A stretch of 64,000 nucleotides of DNA from Herbaspirillum sp. 3R11 (GTDB lineage: Bacteria; Pseudomonadota; Gammaproteobacteria; Burkholderiales; Burkholderiaceae_D): contig NZ_SPNJ01000006.1 in NCBI RefSeq assembly GCF_004563925.1, positions 332,237-396,236 of the forward strand, written 5' to 3'. This document shows positions 49,642-58,447 of the stretch, in pieces. Numbering within the stretch: position 1 is the first letter of the stretch; each line of letters begins with the position of its first letter. The notes under the pieces were generated by a model. That model ran no database searches. It saw only the letters and a list, made by a program, of their open reading frames with translations, and was not told the origin of the DNA. A program made the translations under genes and the position numbers.

Positions 49642-50388
49642 ATGTACAAAATCGTTTTCATGCGCCACGGCGAGTCGACCTGGAACCTCGCCAACCGTTT
49701 CACCGGCTGGGTTGACGTCGATCTGACCGAAAAAGGCGTGGCCGAAGCCAAGCAGGCCGGCAAGCTGCTGAAAGAAGCCGGCTTCACCTTCGACCTGGCT
49801 TACACATCGGTGTTGAAGCGCGCCATCCGCACGCTGTGGACCACGCTCGACGAAATGGACCTGATGTATCTGCCGGTGCAGCACGACTGGCGTCTTAACG
49901 AACGCCACTACGGCGCGCTGCAAGGTCTGAACAAGGCGGAAACCGCCGCCCAGTACGGCGATGAGCAGGTCCTGGTCTGGCGCCGCAGCTACGACACGCC
50001 GCCACTGCCGCTGGAGCCGAGCGATCCGCGCGCGTCCTACAACGACCCGCGCTACGCCAACCTCAAGCGTGAGGACATCCCGCTGACCGAATGCCTCAAG
50101 GACACCGTGGCGCGCGTGCTGCCGGCCTGGAACGACACCATTGCACCGGCCATCCGCGCCGGCAAGAAGATCATCATCTCGGCGCACGGCAACAGCCTGC
50201 GCGCACTGATCAAGTACCTCGACGGCATCAGCGACAACGACATCGTCGGCCTCAACATTCCCAACGGCCAGCCGCTGGTGTATGAATTGGATGCCGACCT
50301 CAAGCCGATCAAGAGTTACTATCTGGGCGACCAGTCGGCCATCGACGCGGCGCTCAAGGCCGTGGCAAATCAAGGGAAATCGAAATAA
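49642..50388 (+). CDS. gpmA: 2,3-bisphosphoglycerate-dependent phosphoglycerate mutase
   Basis: GpmA interconverts 3- and 2-phosphoglycerate in glycolysis through a phosphohistidine. The phospho-acceptor His9 is in [11 protein letters not shown] and the second catalytic histidine in [15 protein letters not shown]. At 248 residues it is the normal cofactor-dependent form. It heads the plus-strand set gpmA-envC-ctpA-moeB, a gene order often seen in Burkholderiales, with only 14 bases to the next gene. Confidence 0.96.
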   Translation: MYKIVFMRHGESTWNLANRFTGWVDVDLTEKGVAEAKQAGKLLKEAGFTFDLAYTSVLKRAIRTLWTTLDEMDLMYLPVQHDWRLNERHYGALQGLNKAETAAQYGDEQVLVWRRSYDTPPLPLEPSDPRASYNDPRYANLKREDIPLTECLKDTVARVLPAWNDTIAPAIRAGKKIIISAHGNSLRALIKYLDGISDNDIVGLNIPNGQPLVYELDADLKPIKSYYLGDQSAIDAALKAVANQGKSK

Positions 50389-50402
50389 CTAAGCTTTTTT
50401 GC

Positions 50403-51800
50403 ATGACTGAAGGATTGCGGCGCTGGCGCGCCGGCAGACCGGCGGCTCTCGGTGCTGCGGCATTGGCCGCGGCGTTGTGTTTGCTGTCGCCCCCGGTCGC
50501 CGCCCAGGTCACCGAACGCGCCAAGCAAAAGCAGGCGGCCGAGAAAGAGCGCGCCGACCTGCAGCAAAAGCTGGCCAACCTCAAGCGCGACATCGACAAG
50601 ACCGAGACCGCCAAGGGCAATGCCGCCGATGCGCTGGCCGAGTCGGAGCAGGCGATTTCCAAGGCCAACCGCTCGCTGCGCGAACTGAGCCAGGAGCAGG
50701 CCGGCACCGAAGCCAAGCTCAATGTGCTGGTGAAGCAGCAGGCCGACTTGTCGGGCGTGGTCAACAGCCAGCAGGCGCAGTTGTCGAAACTGCTGCGTGA
50801 CCAGTACGTGGCCGGCAACGAGGATCGCATCAAGTTGCTGCTGTCGGGCGACAACCCCAATCGCATCAACCGCGAGCTGCAATACATGGGCTACGTGTCG
50901 CAGGCGCAGGCGAAACTGATCGAAACGCTGCGCACGAACCTGCAGGCCATCAAGGACAACAAGGCCGCGACCCAGAACGCCAAGTTCGAACTGGAAGAAA
51001 TCGCCCAGGAAGAGAACGAGCAAAAGAAACTGCTGGAGAAGGAAAAGGCCAAGCGCGGCACGCTGCTGGCGCAACTGTCGACCAAACTCAACTCGCAGCG
51101 CAAGGAAGTCGGCAACCTGCAGCGCGACGAGCAGCGCCTGTCCGGCCTGGTCGACAAGCTGGCGCAACTGATCGAGGACCAGAAGAAGGCCGAAGCCGCG
51201 GCGCGCGAAAAGCGGCGCCAGGAACAATTGGCCAAAGCCAAGGCCGAACACGAGCGGCGTGCGGCTGCTGCTGCCCAGCAAGCCAAGGCCGCGCCGGGAA
51301 CCAAGGCCAGGCCGGCGCCGTCGGACAACATTGACGACGACGAAGCGCCGCAATCGCTGGGCCGCAACGAAGCCACGCCGTCGCCGGAAGAAAATTTTGG
51401 TAAGCCTTTCGCCAGCCTGCGCGGCCAGTTGCGCCTGCCGGTGCGCGGCGACCTGATCGCCAAGTTCGGCGGCAAGCGCGGCGACGGACCGAGCTGGAAG
51501 GGCCTGTTCATCCGCGCGCCGGAAGGCTCGGAAGTCAAGGCAGTGGCGGCCGGGCGGGTAGTGTATGCAGACTGGCTGCGGGGTTTCGGCAATCTGCTGA
51601 TTGTCGACCACGGCAACCAGTACATGACGATTTATGGCAATAATCAGTCCGTTCTGAAGCGGGCGGGGGATCTCGTCAAAACCGGGGATGTCATTGCCAG
51701 CGCAGGGAATAGCGGCGGCAATGAGCAATCGGGTTTATACTTTGAAATGCGGCATCAGGGCCGCGCTTTCGACCCACTGGGCTGGGTAACTACTAGGTGA
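50403..51800 (+). CDS. Murein hydrolase activator, EnvC family
   Basis: EnvC-type proteins activate periplasmic amidases that split the septum at division. The 465 residues have a signal peptide ending near VAAQ (residue ~35), a long coiled coil from ~36 to ~290 rich in Lys, Glu, Gln and Ala, a low-complexity linker, and a C-terminal LytM domain from ~340. The LytM zinc ligands are degenerate (WKGLFIRAPEG and LYFEMRHQG lack the usual His/Asp set), which fits an activator rather than an enzyme. ctpA follows 3 bases after the stop. Confidence 0.9.
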   Translation: MTEGLRRWRAGRPAALGAAALAAALCLLSPPVAAQVTERAKQKQAAEKERADLQQKLANLKRDIDKTETAKGNAADALAESEQAISKANRSLRELSQEQAGTEAKLNVLVKQQADLSGVVNSQQAQLSKLLRDQYVAGNEDRIKLLLSGDNPNRINRELQYMGYVSQAQAKLIETLRTNLQAIKDNKAATQNAKFELEEIAQEENEQKKLLEKEKAKRGTLLAQLSTKLNSQRKEVGNLQRDEQRLSGLVDKLAQLIEDQKKAEAAAREKRRQEQLAKAKAEHERRAAAAAQQAKAAPGTKARPAPSDNIDDDEAPQSLGRNEATPSPEENFGKPFASLRGQLRLPVRGDLIAKFGGKRGDGPSWKGLFIRAPEGSEVKAVAAGRVVYADWLRGFGNLLIVDHGNQYMTIYGNNQSVLKRAGDLVKTGDVIASAGNSGGNEQSGLYFEMRHQGRAFDPLGWVTTR

Positions 51801-51803
51801 AAA

Positions 51804-53324
51804 ATGGGCAGCAAACTCAAGAACGTTGGACTTATCAGTTTGGGCATGATTGCGGGTGTAGCGGCTTCGATGCAATTCGACGCCATCGCGCAAAAAAATG
51901 CGACGGCCCCGCTGCCGTTGGAAGAGCTGCGGCAATTGACCGATGTGTTCGGTCTGATCAAGTCCGATTACGTTGAGCCGGTAGAAGACAAGAAGCTGCT
52001 CACCGAAGCAATTTCCGGCATGGTTGCCTCGCTCGACCCGCATTCTGCCTACCTCGACAAGAAGGCCTACAAGGAGCTGCGCGAAGGCACCATGGGCAAG
52101 TTCGTCGGCCTCGGCATCGAAGTCGGCATGGAAGACGGCTACGTCAAGGTGATCTCGCCGATCGAAGATTCGCCGGCCTATCGCGCCGGCATCAAGGCGG
52201 GCGACCTGATTACCCGTCTCGATTCGACGCCGGTCAAGGGACTGACGCTCGATGAAGCCGTCAAGAAAATGCGCGGCGAACCGAATACCAAGATCACGCT
52301 GACCATCGCCCGCAAGGACGAGGACAAGCCGATCATCCTGAGCATTACCCGCCAGGAAATCCGCGTGCAAAGCGTCAAGTCGAAAGTGGTCGAACCCGGC
52401 TACGCCTGGTTGCGCGTGACGCAATTCCAGGAACCGACGGTCGACGACATGGCCAAGAAGATCCTGGCGATCTACGCCCAGGAACCGAACCTCAAGGGTC
52501 TGGTGCTCGACTTGCGCAACGATCCGGGCGGCGTGCTGCCGGGCGCGATCGGTGTGTCGGCCACCTTCCTGCCGAAGGATGCCGTGGTGGTGACCACCAA
52601 CGGTCAGCTGCCGAGCTCCAAGTCGAGCTTCCTGGCCAAGCGCGAGTTCTACGCCGCCAATCCGCTCAACGATCCGCTGTCCAAGCTGCCTGACGCGATC
52701 AAGAAGGTGCCGCTGGTGGTGCTGATCAACTCCGGTTCCGCTTCGGCTTCCGAAATCGTCGCCGGCGCACTGCAGGACTACAAGCGCGCCACGATCATGG
52801 GCACGCAGTCGTTCGGCAAGGGCTCGGTGCAGTCGGTGATCTCGCTGCCGCCGGACAAGCTGACTGCGGTCAAGCTGACCACGGCGCGTTACTACACGCC
52901 GAACGGTCGCTCGATCCAGGCGCGCGGTATCGTGCCGGACATCATGGTGGATGAATACGCCGACGGCGATGGCCTCAACGGCCTGCGCCTGCGCGAAGCC
53001 GACCTGACCAAGCACCTGACCAACGACAAGGACAAGGATGCCAAGGAAGTGAAGGCATCCACGGTCGACGAGAAGGAAGAAGAACGCCTGATCGCGCTGG
53101 AAAAGAAGCGCAAGCCGCTCGAATTCGGCAGCAAGGAAGACTTCCAGCTGGCGCAGGCGCTCAACCACCTGAAGGGCCAGCCGGTCCAGGTGTCCAAGGT
53201 CAAGCCTGAAATCCGCGACGAGTCCAGCAAGGACGACAAGCCGGTCAAGGACATCCGCAAGGACAACAAGGCGCCACCGGAAAAGATTGAAAAGGCTCCA
53301 GCAGAAAAGATCGAAAAGAAGTGA
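51804..53324 (+). CDS. C-terminal processing protease CtpA, S41 family
   Basis: This exported serine protease has an N-terminal anchor or signal helix (residues ~7-25), a PDZ domain at about 95-170 (GLGIEVGMEDGYVKVISP) and the S41 catalytic core. The Ser-Lys dyad is Ser314 (GSASASE) and Lys339 (SFGKGSVQ), with the 25-residue spacing of the family. The last ~100 residues are highly charged and Lys-rich. CtpA-type proteases trim envelope proteins and peptidoglycan hydrolases; the coupling with the EnvC-type gene fits a wall-remodelling role. Confidence 0.93.
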   Translation: MGSKLKNVGLISLGMIAGVAASMQFDAIAQKNATAPLPLEELRQLTDVFGLIKSDYVEPVEDKKLLTEAISGMVASLDPHSAYLDKKAYKELREGTMGKFVGLGIEVGMEDGYVKVISPIEDSPAYRAGIKAGDLITRLDSTPVKGLTLDEAVKKMRGEPNTKITLTIARKDEDKPIILSITRQEIRVQSVKSKVVEPGYAWLRVTQFQEPTVDDMAKKILAIYAQEPNLKGLVLDLRNDPGGVLPGAIGVSATFLPKDAVVVTTNGQLPSSKSSFLAKREFYAANPLNDPLSKLPDAIKKVPLVVLINSGSASASEIVAGALQDYKRATIMGTQSFGKGSVQSVISLPPDKLTAVKLTTARYYTPNGRSIQARGIVPDIMVDEYADGDGLNGLRLREADLTKHLTNDKDKDAKEVKASTVDEKEEERLIALEKKRKPLEFGSKEDFQLAQALNHLKGQPVQVSKVKPEIRDESSKDDKPVKDIRKDNKAPPEKIEKAPAEKIEKK

Positions 53325-53348
53325 TGTAGGAAATTGCGTTACATTAAG

Positions 53349-53376
53349 AGGGCTGCAGACATGCAGCCCTTTTTTC
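53349..53376 (+). terminator. Terminator after ctpA
   Basis: AGGGCTGCA (53349-53357) and TGCAGCCCT (53362-53370) pair around GACA, and a T-run follows. moeB starts just beyond, so its expression may depend on partial read-through. Confidence 0.8.
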
Positions 53377-53402
53377 ATTTATCGCTCCGCCACCGCCACG
53401 CC

Positions 53403-54161
53403 ATGAACGACCAGCAATTGCTGCGCTATTCGCGCCACATCCTCCTCGACGAGATCGACATTGCCGGACAGGAAAAACTGCTGGCCGGCCATGCGCTGGT
53501 CATCGGCGCCGGCGGCCTGGGGTCGCCGGCGGCGATGTATCTGGCATCGGCCGGCATGGGCAGGATCACGCTGGTGGACGACGACACCGTCGATTTGACC
53601 AACCTGCAGCGACAGATCATGCACACGACGGGGCGCGTCGGCCAGCTCAAGGTGCAATCGGGGCAGCAGGCGCTGGAAGAAATCAATCCCGACATCGACA
53701 TCGTCGCACTGGCCGAACGCGTCAGCGACGGGCGCCTCGGCGAGCTGGTGCGCAGCGCTACGGTGGTGCTGGACTGCAGCGACAATTTCGACACCCGCCA
53801 CGCCGTCAACCGCGCGTGCGTGACCCACAAGGTGCCGCTGGTGTCGGGCGCAGCGATCCGTTTTGACGGCCAGGTCAGCGTGTTCGACCCGCGTTCAGGG
53901 ACGGCGCCGTGCTACGCCTGCCTGTTCCCGCCGGATCAGAAATTCGACGAGGTGCAATGCTCGACCATGGGGGTGTTTTCGCCGCTGGTGGGCATCATCG
54001 GCACCATGCAGGCGGCCGAAGCGCTCAAGCTGACAGCCGGGATCGGCGAATCGCTGGCCGGACGGCTGCAGATTCTGGACGCCCGCAACATGGAATGGAC
54101 CACCATCCGGCTGGCGCGCAACCCGGCTTGCCCGGTGTGCGGCGCCGTACATCCGGCCTGA
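53403..54161 (+). CDS. moeB: MoeB/ThiF-family adenylyltransferase (HesA type)
   Basis: The enzyme activates the C-terminus of a ubiquitin-like sulfur carrier (MoaD or ThiS) by adenylation. The 252 residues contain the nucleotide motif GAGGLG (35-40), the DDDTVDLTNLQRQ stretch, the zinc-binding Cys170/Cys173 and Cys243/Cys246 pairs, and Cys186 in CSTMGVFSPL. The start at ATG 53403 is favoured by family length. MoeB and ThiF cannot be told apart with certainty; molybdopterin is needed by the MsrP encoded in this window. Confidence 0.88.
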   Translation: MNDQQLLRYSRHILLDEIDIAGQEKLLAGHALVIGAGGLGSPAAMYLASAGMGRITLVDDDTVDLTNLQRQIMHTTGRVGQLKVQSGQQALEEINPDIDIVALAERVSDGRLGELVRSATVVLDCSDNFDTRHAVNRACVTHKVPLVSGAAIRFDGQVSVFDPRSGTAPCYACLFPPDQKFDEVQCSTMGVFSPLVGIIGTMQAAEALKLTAGIGESLAGRLQILDARNMEWTTIRLARNPACPVCGAVHPA

Positions 54162-54377
54162 CCGCACCGAAGCAGGCAAAGGCGGCCCCAGGCGGGCATA
54201 AATACAGGCGGGTGCAGGCGCACAGCAGTACGCGAAGTGCTATTTATGCGCCAAGTTCTGGTATACACTGTATTGGATTTGCGTGCCGGATGACACGCTT
54301 CCCATCTGCGTGTCATGGCGTGAGCCAGGCACGATCGTCGATTGACCAGATAACCGGAAGTTTCGGGGGAAGGATAC

Positions 54378-55352
54378 ATGGGCGTCACCGCAAAGAAAGA
54401 CAGTTCCAAAGCCACCGCGGCCAAAAGTGCAGCCAAGAAAGCCGGCGCCACTGCCGCAGCGGTCAAAACACCAAAGGCGGCAGCTGAAAAGCTGACGCCG
54501 AAACCGGCCAGCCGGGCGGCGACGCCGGCCCGCAAAACCGCTGCAGTGAAGACTGCATCGGCCGCGCAGCCCAAGGCTGGCGCGGCGGCGAAGAAGAAGG
54601 CAACAACTTCCTCGGCAGCCAATGTTGTTGTAGTAAAATCCCTGACCGTTAAAAAAACGGTATCGGCGACCTCCGGGTCCGGCACAGGGAAGAGCGCCGG
54701 CAAGGCAGTCGGAGCGGCGTCTCAAAAAGCGTCCGCAATAGCGTTACCACCGGCAACACCGGCAGCAAGGGAAGTGGATTCAAAAGCGACCAAATCCGGT
54801 CAGGCTGGCGGCAGCAAAGCCAGCGGCGGCAAGACAGCAAAGCAGGATGCAAGCGCCGGATTAAAGGATAAAATTGAAAAACCCGTAGTATTGAAAGTAA
54901 GCGAAGTGGCAACTAAAACTCCCAAAACTACCCCTGATACGCAAACCTTGCTCACCGAGGAACAAATCCTCAAGATGGGCGAGAAGGACTACATGAACGA
55001 AGCGCAACTTGCTTTCTTCAAGGCCCGTTTGCAACAGCTGGAACGAGATCTGCTCAAGAACGCCGGCGAGACCACCGAGCATCTGCGCGAAACCGTGCTC
55101 GTGCCTGATCCTGCCGACCGCGCTACGATCGAAGAAGAACACGCGCTGGAATTGCGTACCCGCGACCGCGAGCGCAAGCTGCTCAAGAAGGTGCAGCAAT
55201 CCATCGTCTCCATCGACGGCGGCGAATACGGCTGGTGCGAAGAAACCGGCGAACCGATCGGCATTCCGCGTCTGTTGGCGCGTCCTACCGCGACACTGTC
55301 GCTGGAAGCGCAACAACGCCGCGAACTCAAGCAAAAGCTGTACGGCGACTGA
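54378..55352 (+). CDS. dksA: DksA-type RNA polymerase-binding factor with long N-terminal extension
   Basis: DksA binds the secondary channel of RNA polymerase and, with ppGpp, adjusts rRNA and biosynthetic promoters. The DksA part begins near residue 200 (MGEKDYMNEAQLAFF); the coiled-coil tip PDPADRATIEEE keeps the two key residues as Asp247 and Ala249. The zinc finger is degenerate: only Cys287 of the four cysteines remains (YGWCEETGEPIGIPRLLARP). Residues 1-190 form an Ala/Lys/Thr/Ser-rich, histone-H1-like extension absent from E. coli DksA (151 residues). GGAAGGATAC before ATG 54378 shows that the extension is translated. Confidence 0.92.
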   Translation: MGVTAKKDSSKATAAKSAAKKAGATAAAVKTPKAAAEKLTPKPASRAATPARKTAAVKTASAAQPKAGAAAKKKATTSSAANVVVVKSLTVKKTVSATSGSGTGKSAGKAVGAASQKASAIALPPATPAAREVDSKATKSGQAGGSKASGGKTAKQDASAGLKDKIEKPVVLKVSEVATKTPKTTPDTQTLLTEEQILKMGEKDYMNEAQLAFFKARLQQLERDLLKNAGETTEHLRETVLVPDPADRATIEEEHALELRTRDRERKLLKKVQQSIVSIDGGEYGWCEETGEPIGIPRLLARPTATLSLEAQQRRELKQKLYGD

Positions 55353-55373
55353 GTTCCTGCTGTGATCACAAGC

Positions 55374-55410
55374 AATGGCGCCGCGAGTCGGCGCCATTCG
55401 CTTTTGTTTT
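55374..55410 (+). terminator. Terminator after dksA
   Basis: AATGGCGCCG (55374-55383) and CGGCGCCATT (55389-55398) form a perfect 10-base-pair stem, followed by CGCTTTTGTTTT. Confidence 0.8.
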
Positions 55411-55581
55411 GCACGTCTTTCTTTCCTTCTTTCGTCCTTCCAGCCTCGGTGGTGCGACTGTAGTCCGTCACCACGTTCTCGTCATATTCGCGTGCGGCGT
55501 CCTTTCCCGGCATTTCCGAACTTCCGACGTTTCCCCAATTGCACCGCCGCGTAATCATGCGGGGCAAGATGCATTCGTCAA

Positions 55582-55611
55582 TGCAACAGTGTTGCAATTG
55601 AGTGCTATAAT
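55582..55611 (+). promoter_or_regulatory. Palindromic operator over a TATAAT promoter before the metal-receptor genes
   Basis: TGCAACAGTGTTGCA (55582-55596) is a 6-3-6 perfect inverted repeat. TATAAT lies at 55606-55611, so the palindrome covers the -35 region, the position of a repressor. The downstream genes look like metal uptake (ZnuD-like receptor), so a Fur-superfamily repressor such as Zur is the first candidate; this assignment is inference, and no strong -35 box is seen. Confidence 0.5.
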
Positions 55612-55625
55612 TCGCGCTCTCCGGC

Positions 55626-56150
55626 ATGCCGCCCGCCGCGCTTGCCGAACCATCGCTGACCTACCTGAACCTCATGGCCGTCGCCTCCGCCACATCGCTG
55701 CGTATTGCCCCTCCGGCACGTCCTCGTCCGGCCGGCGTCGCTGTCCGACGCAGTCGCAGCGGCCGCATGGGTTTGGCGCTGGCATTGGTCGCGATGCTGC
55801 TGTTCTCGCAGTGGCTCGGTCTGCTGCACGGCATCGCTCATGCCGGCTGGCCGGAGCAGGCGCAAGCGTCGTCAGTGACGTCCTCGCTGGCTTCCTTCAA
55901 TGCCGCGCTGTTCAACTATGTCGACGTCGGCGCCCGCAGTTCTGACGACGGCAAGCATCACGCCGCGCATGAAAAATCGCATCATTCCTGCGTCGAATAT
56001 GACGCCGCCGCCGGTGCGGCCGGCATCCACGCCGGTTTCTTTTCTCCTCCGCTGATTCCCGGCACGCAAGTGCTGGCGCTGTGGCAGGCCTTCGCCTCCT
56101 GGGATGCGCCGGCCGTCTGCCACTTTTCCTCACGCGCGCCGCCGCGCTGA
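55626..56150 (+). CDS. Small His-containing envelope protein (DUF2946-like)
   Basis: The 174-residue protein has one hydrophobic segment (LALALVAMLLFSQWLGLLHG) followed by HGIAHAGW and a His-rich stretch SSDDGKHHAAHEKSHHSCVEYDAA, then a second moderately hydrophobic end. This pattern resembles the DUF2946 family, small proteins often encoded beside metal-related TonB receptors or copper genes. ATG 55674 is a plausible later start, because the hydrophobic segment follows it. It is 92 bases before the receptor gene and probably shares its promoter. Metal binding by the histidines is inferred only. Confidence 0.6.
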   Translation: MPPAALAEPSLTYLNLMAVASATSLRIAPPARPRPAGVAVRRSRSGRMGLALALVAMLLFSQWLGLLHGIAHAGWPEQAQASSVTSSLASFNAALFNYVDVGARSSDDGKHHAAHEKSHHSCVEYDAAAGAAGIHAGFFSPPLIPGTQVLALWQAFASWDAPAVCHFSSRAPPR

Positions 56151-56242
56151 CATCTGAACGCAAGGATTTGCCGGCCGGACCGCCTCACGCGGATCCGCGC
56201 CTGGCCGCACGCCATTCTTTCATTTGTCAGTCAAGGAACACC

Positions 56243-58285
56243 ATGCAAGCCCAGCCCACCCTGCTGGCCAGCGCCGTCCTGTCCGCGCTCGCCGTCATGT
56301 CCACCGCCGCCTTCGCACAGAACGTGCAGACCGTGCAAACTACGCCATCGCCGCAATTACAGCAACAATCACAGCAACTGCAGGAAGTCGTCGTCACCGC
56401 CAGCCCCTTCGCCACCGAAGAAAACGCCCAGATCCTCACGCCCGCCAAAGTGCTGGCCGGCGATGAGCTGCGCAACAAGCTCGGCAATTCGCTCGGCGAC
56501 ACGCTGTCGCAAGAGCTCGGCGTCTCGGCCTCCGCCTTCGGCGCCGGCGCGTCGCGTCCCATCATCCGCGGCATGGAAGGCCCGCGCGTATTGATGCTGC
56601 AAAACGGCATGTCGACCGCCGACGTGTCGACTGTCTCCAACGACCACGCGGTCGCCACCGAAGCCGCCACCGCACGCCAGATCGAAATCCTGCGCGGTCC
56701 GGCCGCGCTGCTGTACGGCTCGGGCGCCATCGGCGGCCTGGTCAACGTGGTCAACGACCGCATCCCGACCGAGCTGGTGGGCAAGCCGACCGGCCAGGTC
56801 GAGGCGCGCTACGGCACCGTCGACGGCCAGAAAAATACTTCATTCTCGGTCGACGGTTCGGCCGGCCAGATCGGCCTGCATGTTGACGGCAATTACCGCG
56901 ACACCGACAACTACAAGATTCCCGGCAACGCCAAACAGGGCGATGCCACCACCGCATCCGGCCGCCTGCCGAATTCCTTCACGCATGAAAGCAGCGTCGG
57001 CGTCGGCGGTTCCTACATCGCCGACTGGGGCCATATCGGCGCGTCGGTGTCGTCGCTGGACGATCACTACGGCATTCCGACTGCAGAAAAATCCTTCATC
57101 GACCTGCACCAGACCCGCTACGACATCGACAGCCTGGTCAGGGAGCCGTTTGCCGGCATCGAGTCCTTCAAGTTCAAGCTCGGCTATACCGACTACACCC
57201 ACACCGAGAAGAAGGAGGACGGCACCGCCGACACGGTGTTCTCCAATCGCGCGCTGCAGACGCGCTGGGAACTGGCGCACAAGCCGTTGGCCGGCTGGCG
57301 CGGCAATTTCGGCATCCAGACCGAGCAAAACAATTACTCGGCCTTGTCGGCCGTCGACGGTTCGCCGCAGCTGACGCCCAAAACCAAGTCCAGCACCTTC
57401 GCCGGCTTCCTGGTCGAAGAGCGCAAGTTCGGCTCGGTGCTGGCCAGCGCCGGCCTGCGCCTGGAGTCCGTCAAGCGCCGTCCGGAAGGCCTGCAGAACC
57501 GCGACTTCAATCTGTTCTCGTGGTCCACCGGCGCGTTGTGGAGCTTCGTGCCCGGCTACGGCCTGGGTGCGACCTATTCGGTGGCGCAGCGCGCACCGAC
57601 CGTGGAAGAGCTGTATTCCAACGGCCCGCATGAATCGACCTCGACCTTCGACATCGGCAACGGCAGCCTGCAAAAGGAAACCTCGCACAACATCGAACTG
57701 AGCCTGCAAAAGACCGAAGGCCTGGTGCGCTGGAAGGGCAATCTGTTCCAGAACAAGGTGAAGAATTACGTCTACGGCCGCACCAACGGCCAGGTCGACG
57801 CAACCGGCAATGCCGATCCGGCCGGTGAATTCTTGCAGCGCTTCTGGTCGCAGGGCGACGCCACCATCCACGGCGCCGAAGTCGAAGTCAGCTACAACCT
57901 GAACAACGAAGGCTTCTCGGTACGCGGCTTTGCCGACACCTCACGCGGTACGCTGGACAACCAGGGCAGCCTGCCGCTGCAGCCGGCCACGCGCTACGGC
58001 GTCGACCTCGGCTGGAAGCAAGGTCCGTGGGCCAGCGGCGCGCGCGTGTTGCGGGCGCTCAAGCAGGATCGCCTGGCCGCCTTCGAATCCAGTCAGACGC
58101 CGTCCTATACCCAGCTCGACGCCAATCTGTCGTACACGCAAAAGCTGCAGGCGATGCGCGTGACCTGGTTTGCGCTGGTGAAGAACCTGCTCAACCAGGA
58201 CATCCGCTATTCCACCGCCGTGCTCAAGGACACCGTGCCGCAATCGGGGCGCAACCTGATCGTCGGGGTGCGCACGCAGTTCTGA
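56243..58285 (+). CDS. TonB-dependent receptor, ZnuD-like
   Basis: The 680-residue outer-membrane receptor has a signal peptide ending TAAFA (residue ~25), a plug starting LQEVVVTASPFATEE with ASRPIIRGMEGPRVLML, and a barrel closing with a C-terminal phenylalanine (GVRTQF). The plug and RAPTVEELYSNGPHEST match the ZnuD group, zinc (and possibly haem) receptors known from Neisseria. AAGGAACACC precedes ATG 56243; an open frame further upstream lacks support. A palindromic operator and a His-rich small protein upstream strengthen a metal role. Zinc is inferred. Confidence 0.85.
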   Translation: MQAQPTLLASAVLSALAVMSTAAFAQNVQTVQTTPSPQLQQQSQQLQEVVVTASPFATEENAQILTPAKVLAGDELRNKLGNSLGDTLSQELGVSASAFGAGASRPIIRGMEGPRVLMLQNGMSTADVSTVSNDHAVATEAATARQIEILRGPAALLYGSGAIGGLVNVVNDRIPTELVGKPTGQVEARYGTVDGQKNTSFSVDGSAGQIGLHVDGNYRDTDNYKIPGNAKQGDATTASGRLPNSFTHESSVGVGGSYIADWGHIGASVSSLDDHYGIPTAEKSFIDLHQTRYDIDSLVREPFAGIESFKFKLGYTDYTHTEKKEDGTADTVFSNRALQTRWELAHKPLAGWRGNFGIQTEQNNYSALSAVDGSPQLTPKTKSSTFAGFLVEERKFGSVLASAGLRLESVKRRPEGLQNRDFNLFSWSTGALWSFVPGYGLGATYSVAQRAPTVEELYSNGPHESTSTFDIGNGSLQKETSHNIELSLQKTEGLVRWKGNLFQNKVKNYVYGRTNGQVDATGNADPAGEFLQRFWSQGDATIHGAEVEVSYNLNNEGFSVRGFADTSRGTLDNQGSLPLQPATRYGVDLGWKQGPWASGARVLRALKQDRLAAFESSQTPSYTQLDANLSYTQKLQAMRVTWFALVKNLLNQDIRYSTAVLKDTVPQSGRNLIVGVRTQF

Positions 58286-58325
58286 CCGGAACCCGTTTGC
58301 ATGGCGCGCGGCGCCTGAACCAGTC

Positions 58326-58361
58326 AAAACCGGCAAAAGGCATGCTCTTTTGCCGGTTTTT
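58326..58361 (+). terminator. Terminator after the ZnuD-like receptor
   Basis: AAAACCGGCAAAAG (58326-58339) and CTTTTGCCGGTTTT (58347-58360) form a perfect 14-base-pair stem with a 7-base loop and a T-run. This is one of the strongest terminators in the window. Confidence 0.9.
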
Positions 58362-58447
58362 CACCAATGCGCGGCGACGTATTGGGCTATTCTGGGCAGA
58401 GTCACCGGCAATGCCGCCGGCACAGCCAGTCCCGGCCCGAGGAGCGC

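Noticed and set aside
50403..51800. Active M23 metallopeptidase
   Set aside because: The LytM zinc ligands are degenerate, so an EnvC-type activator is more likely.
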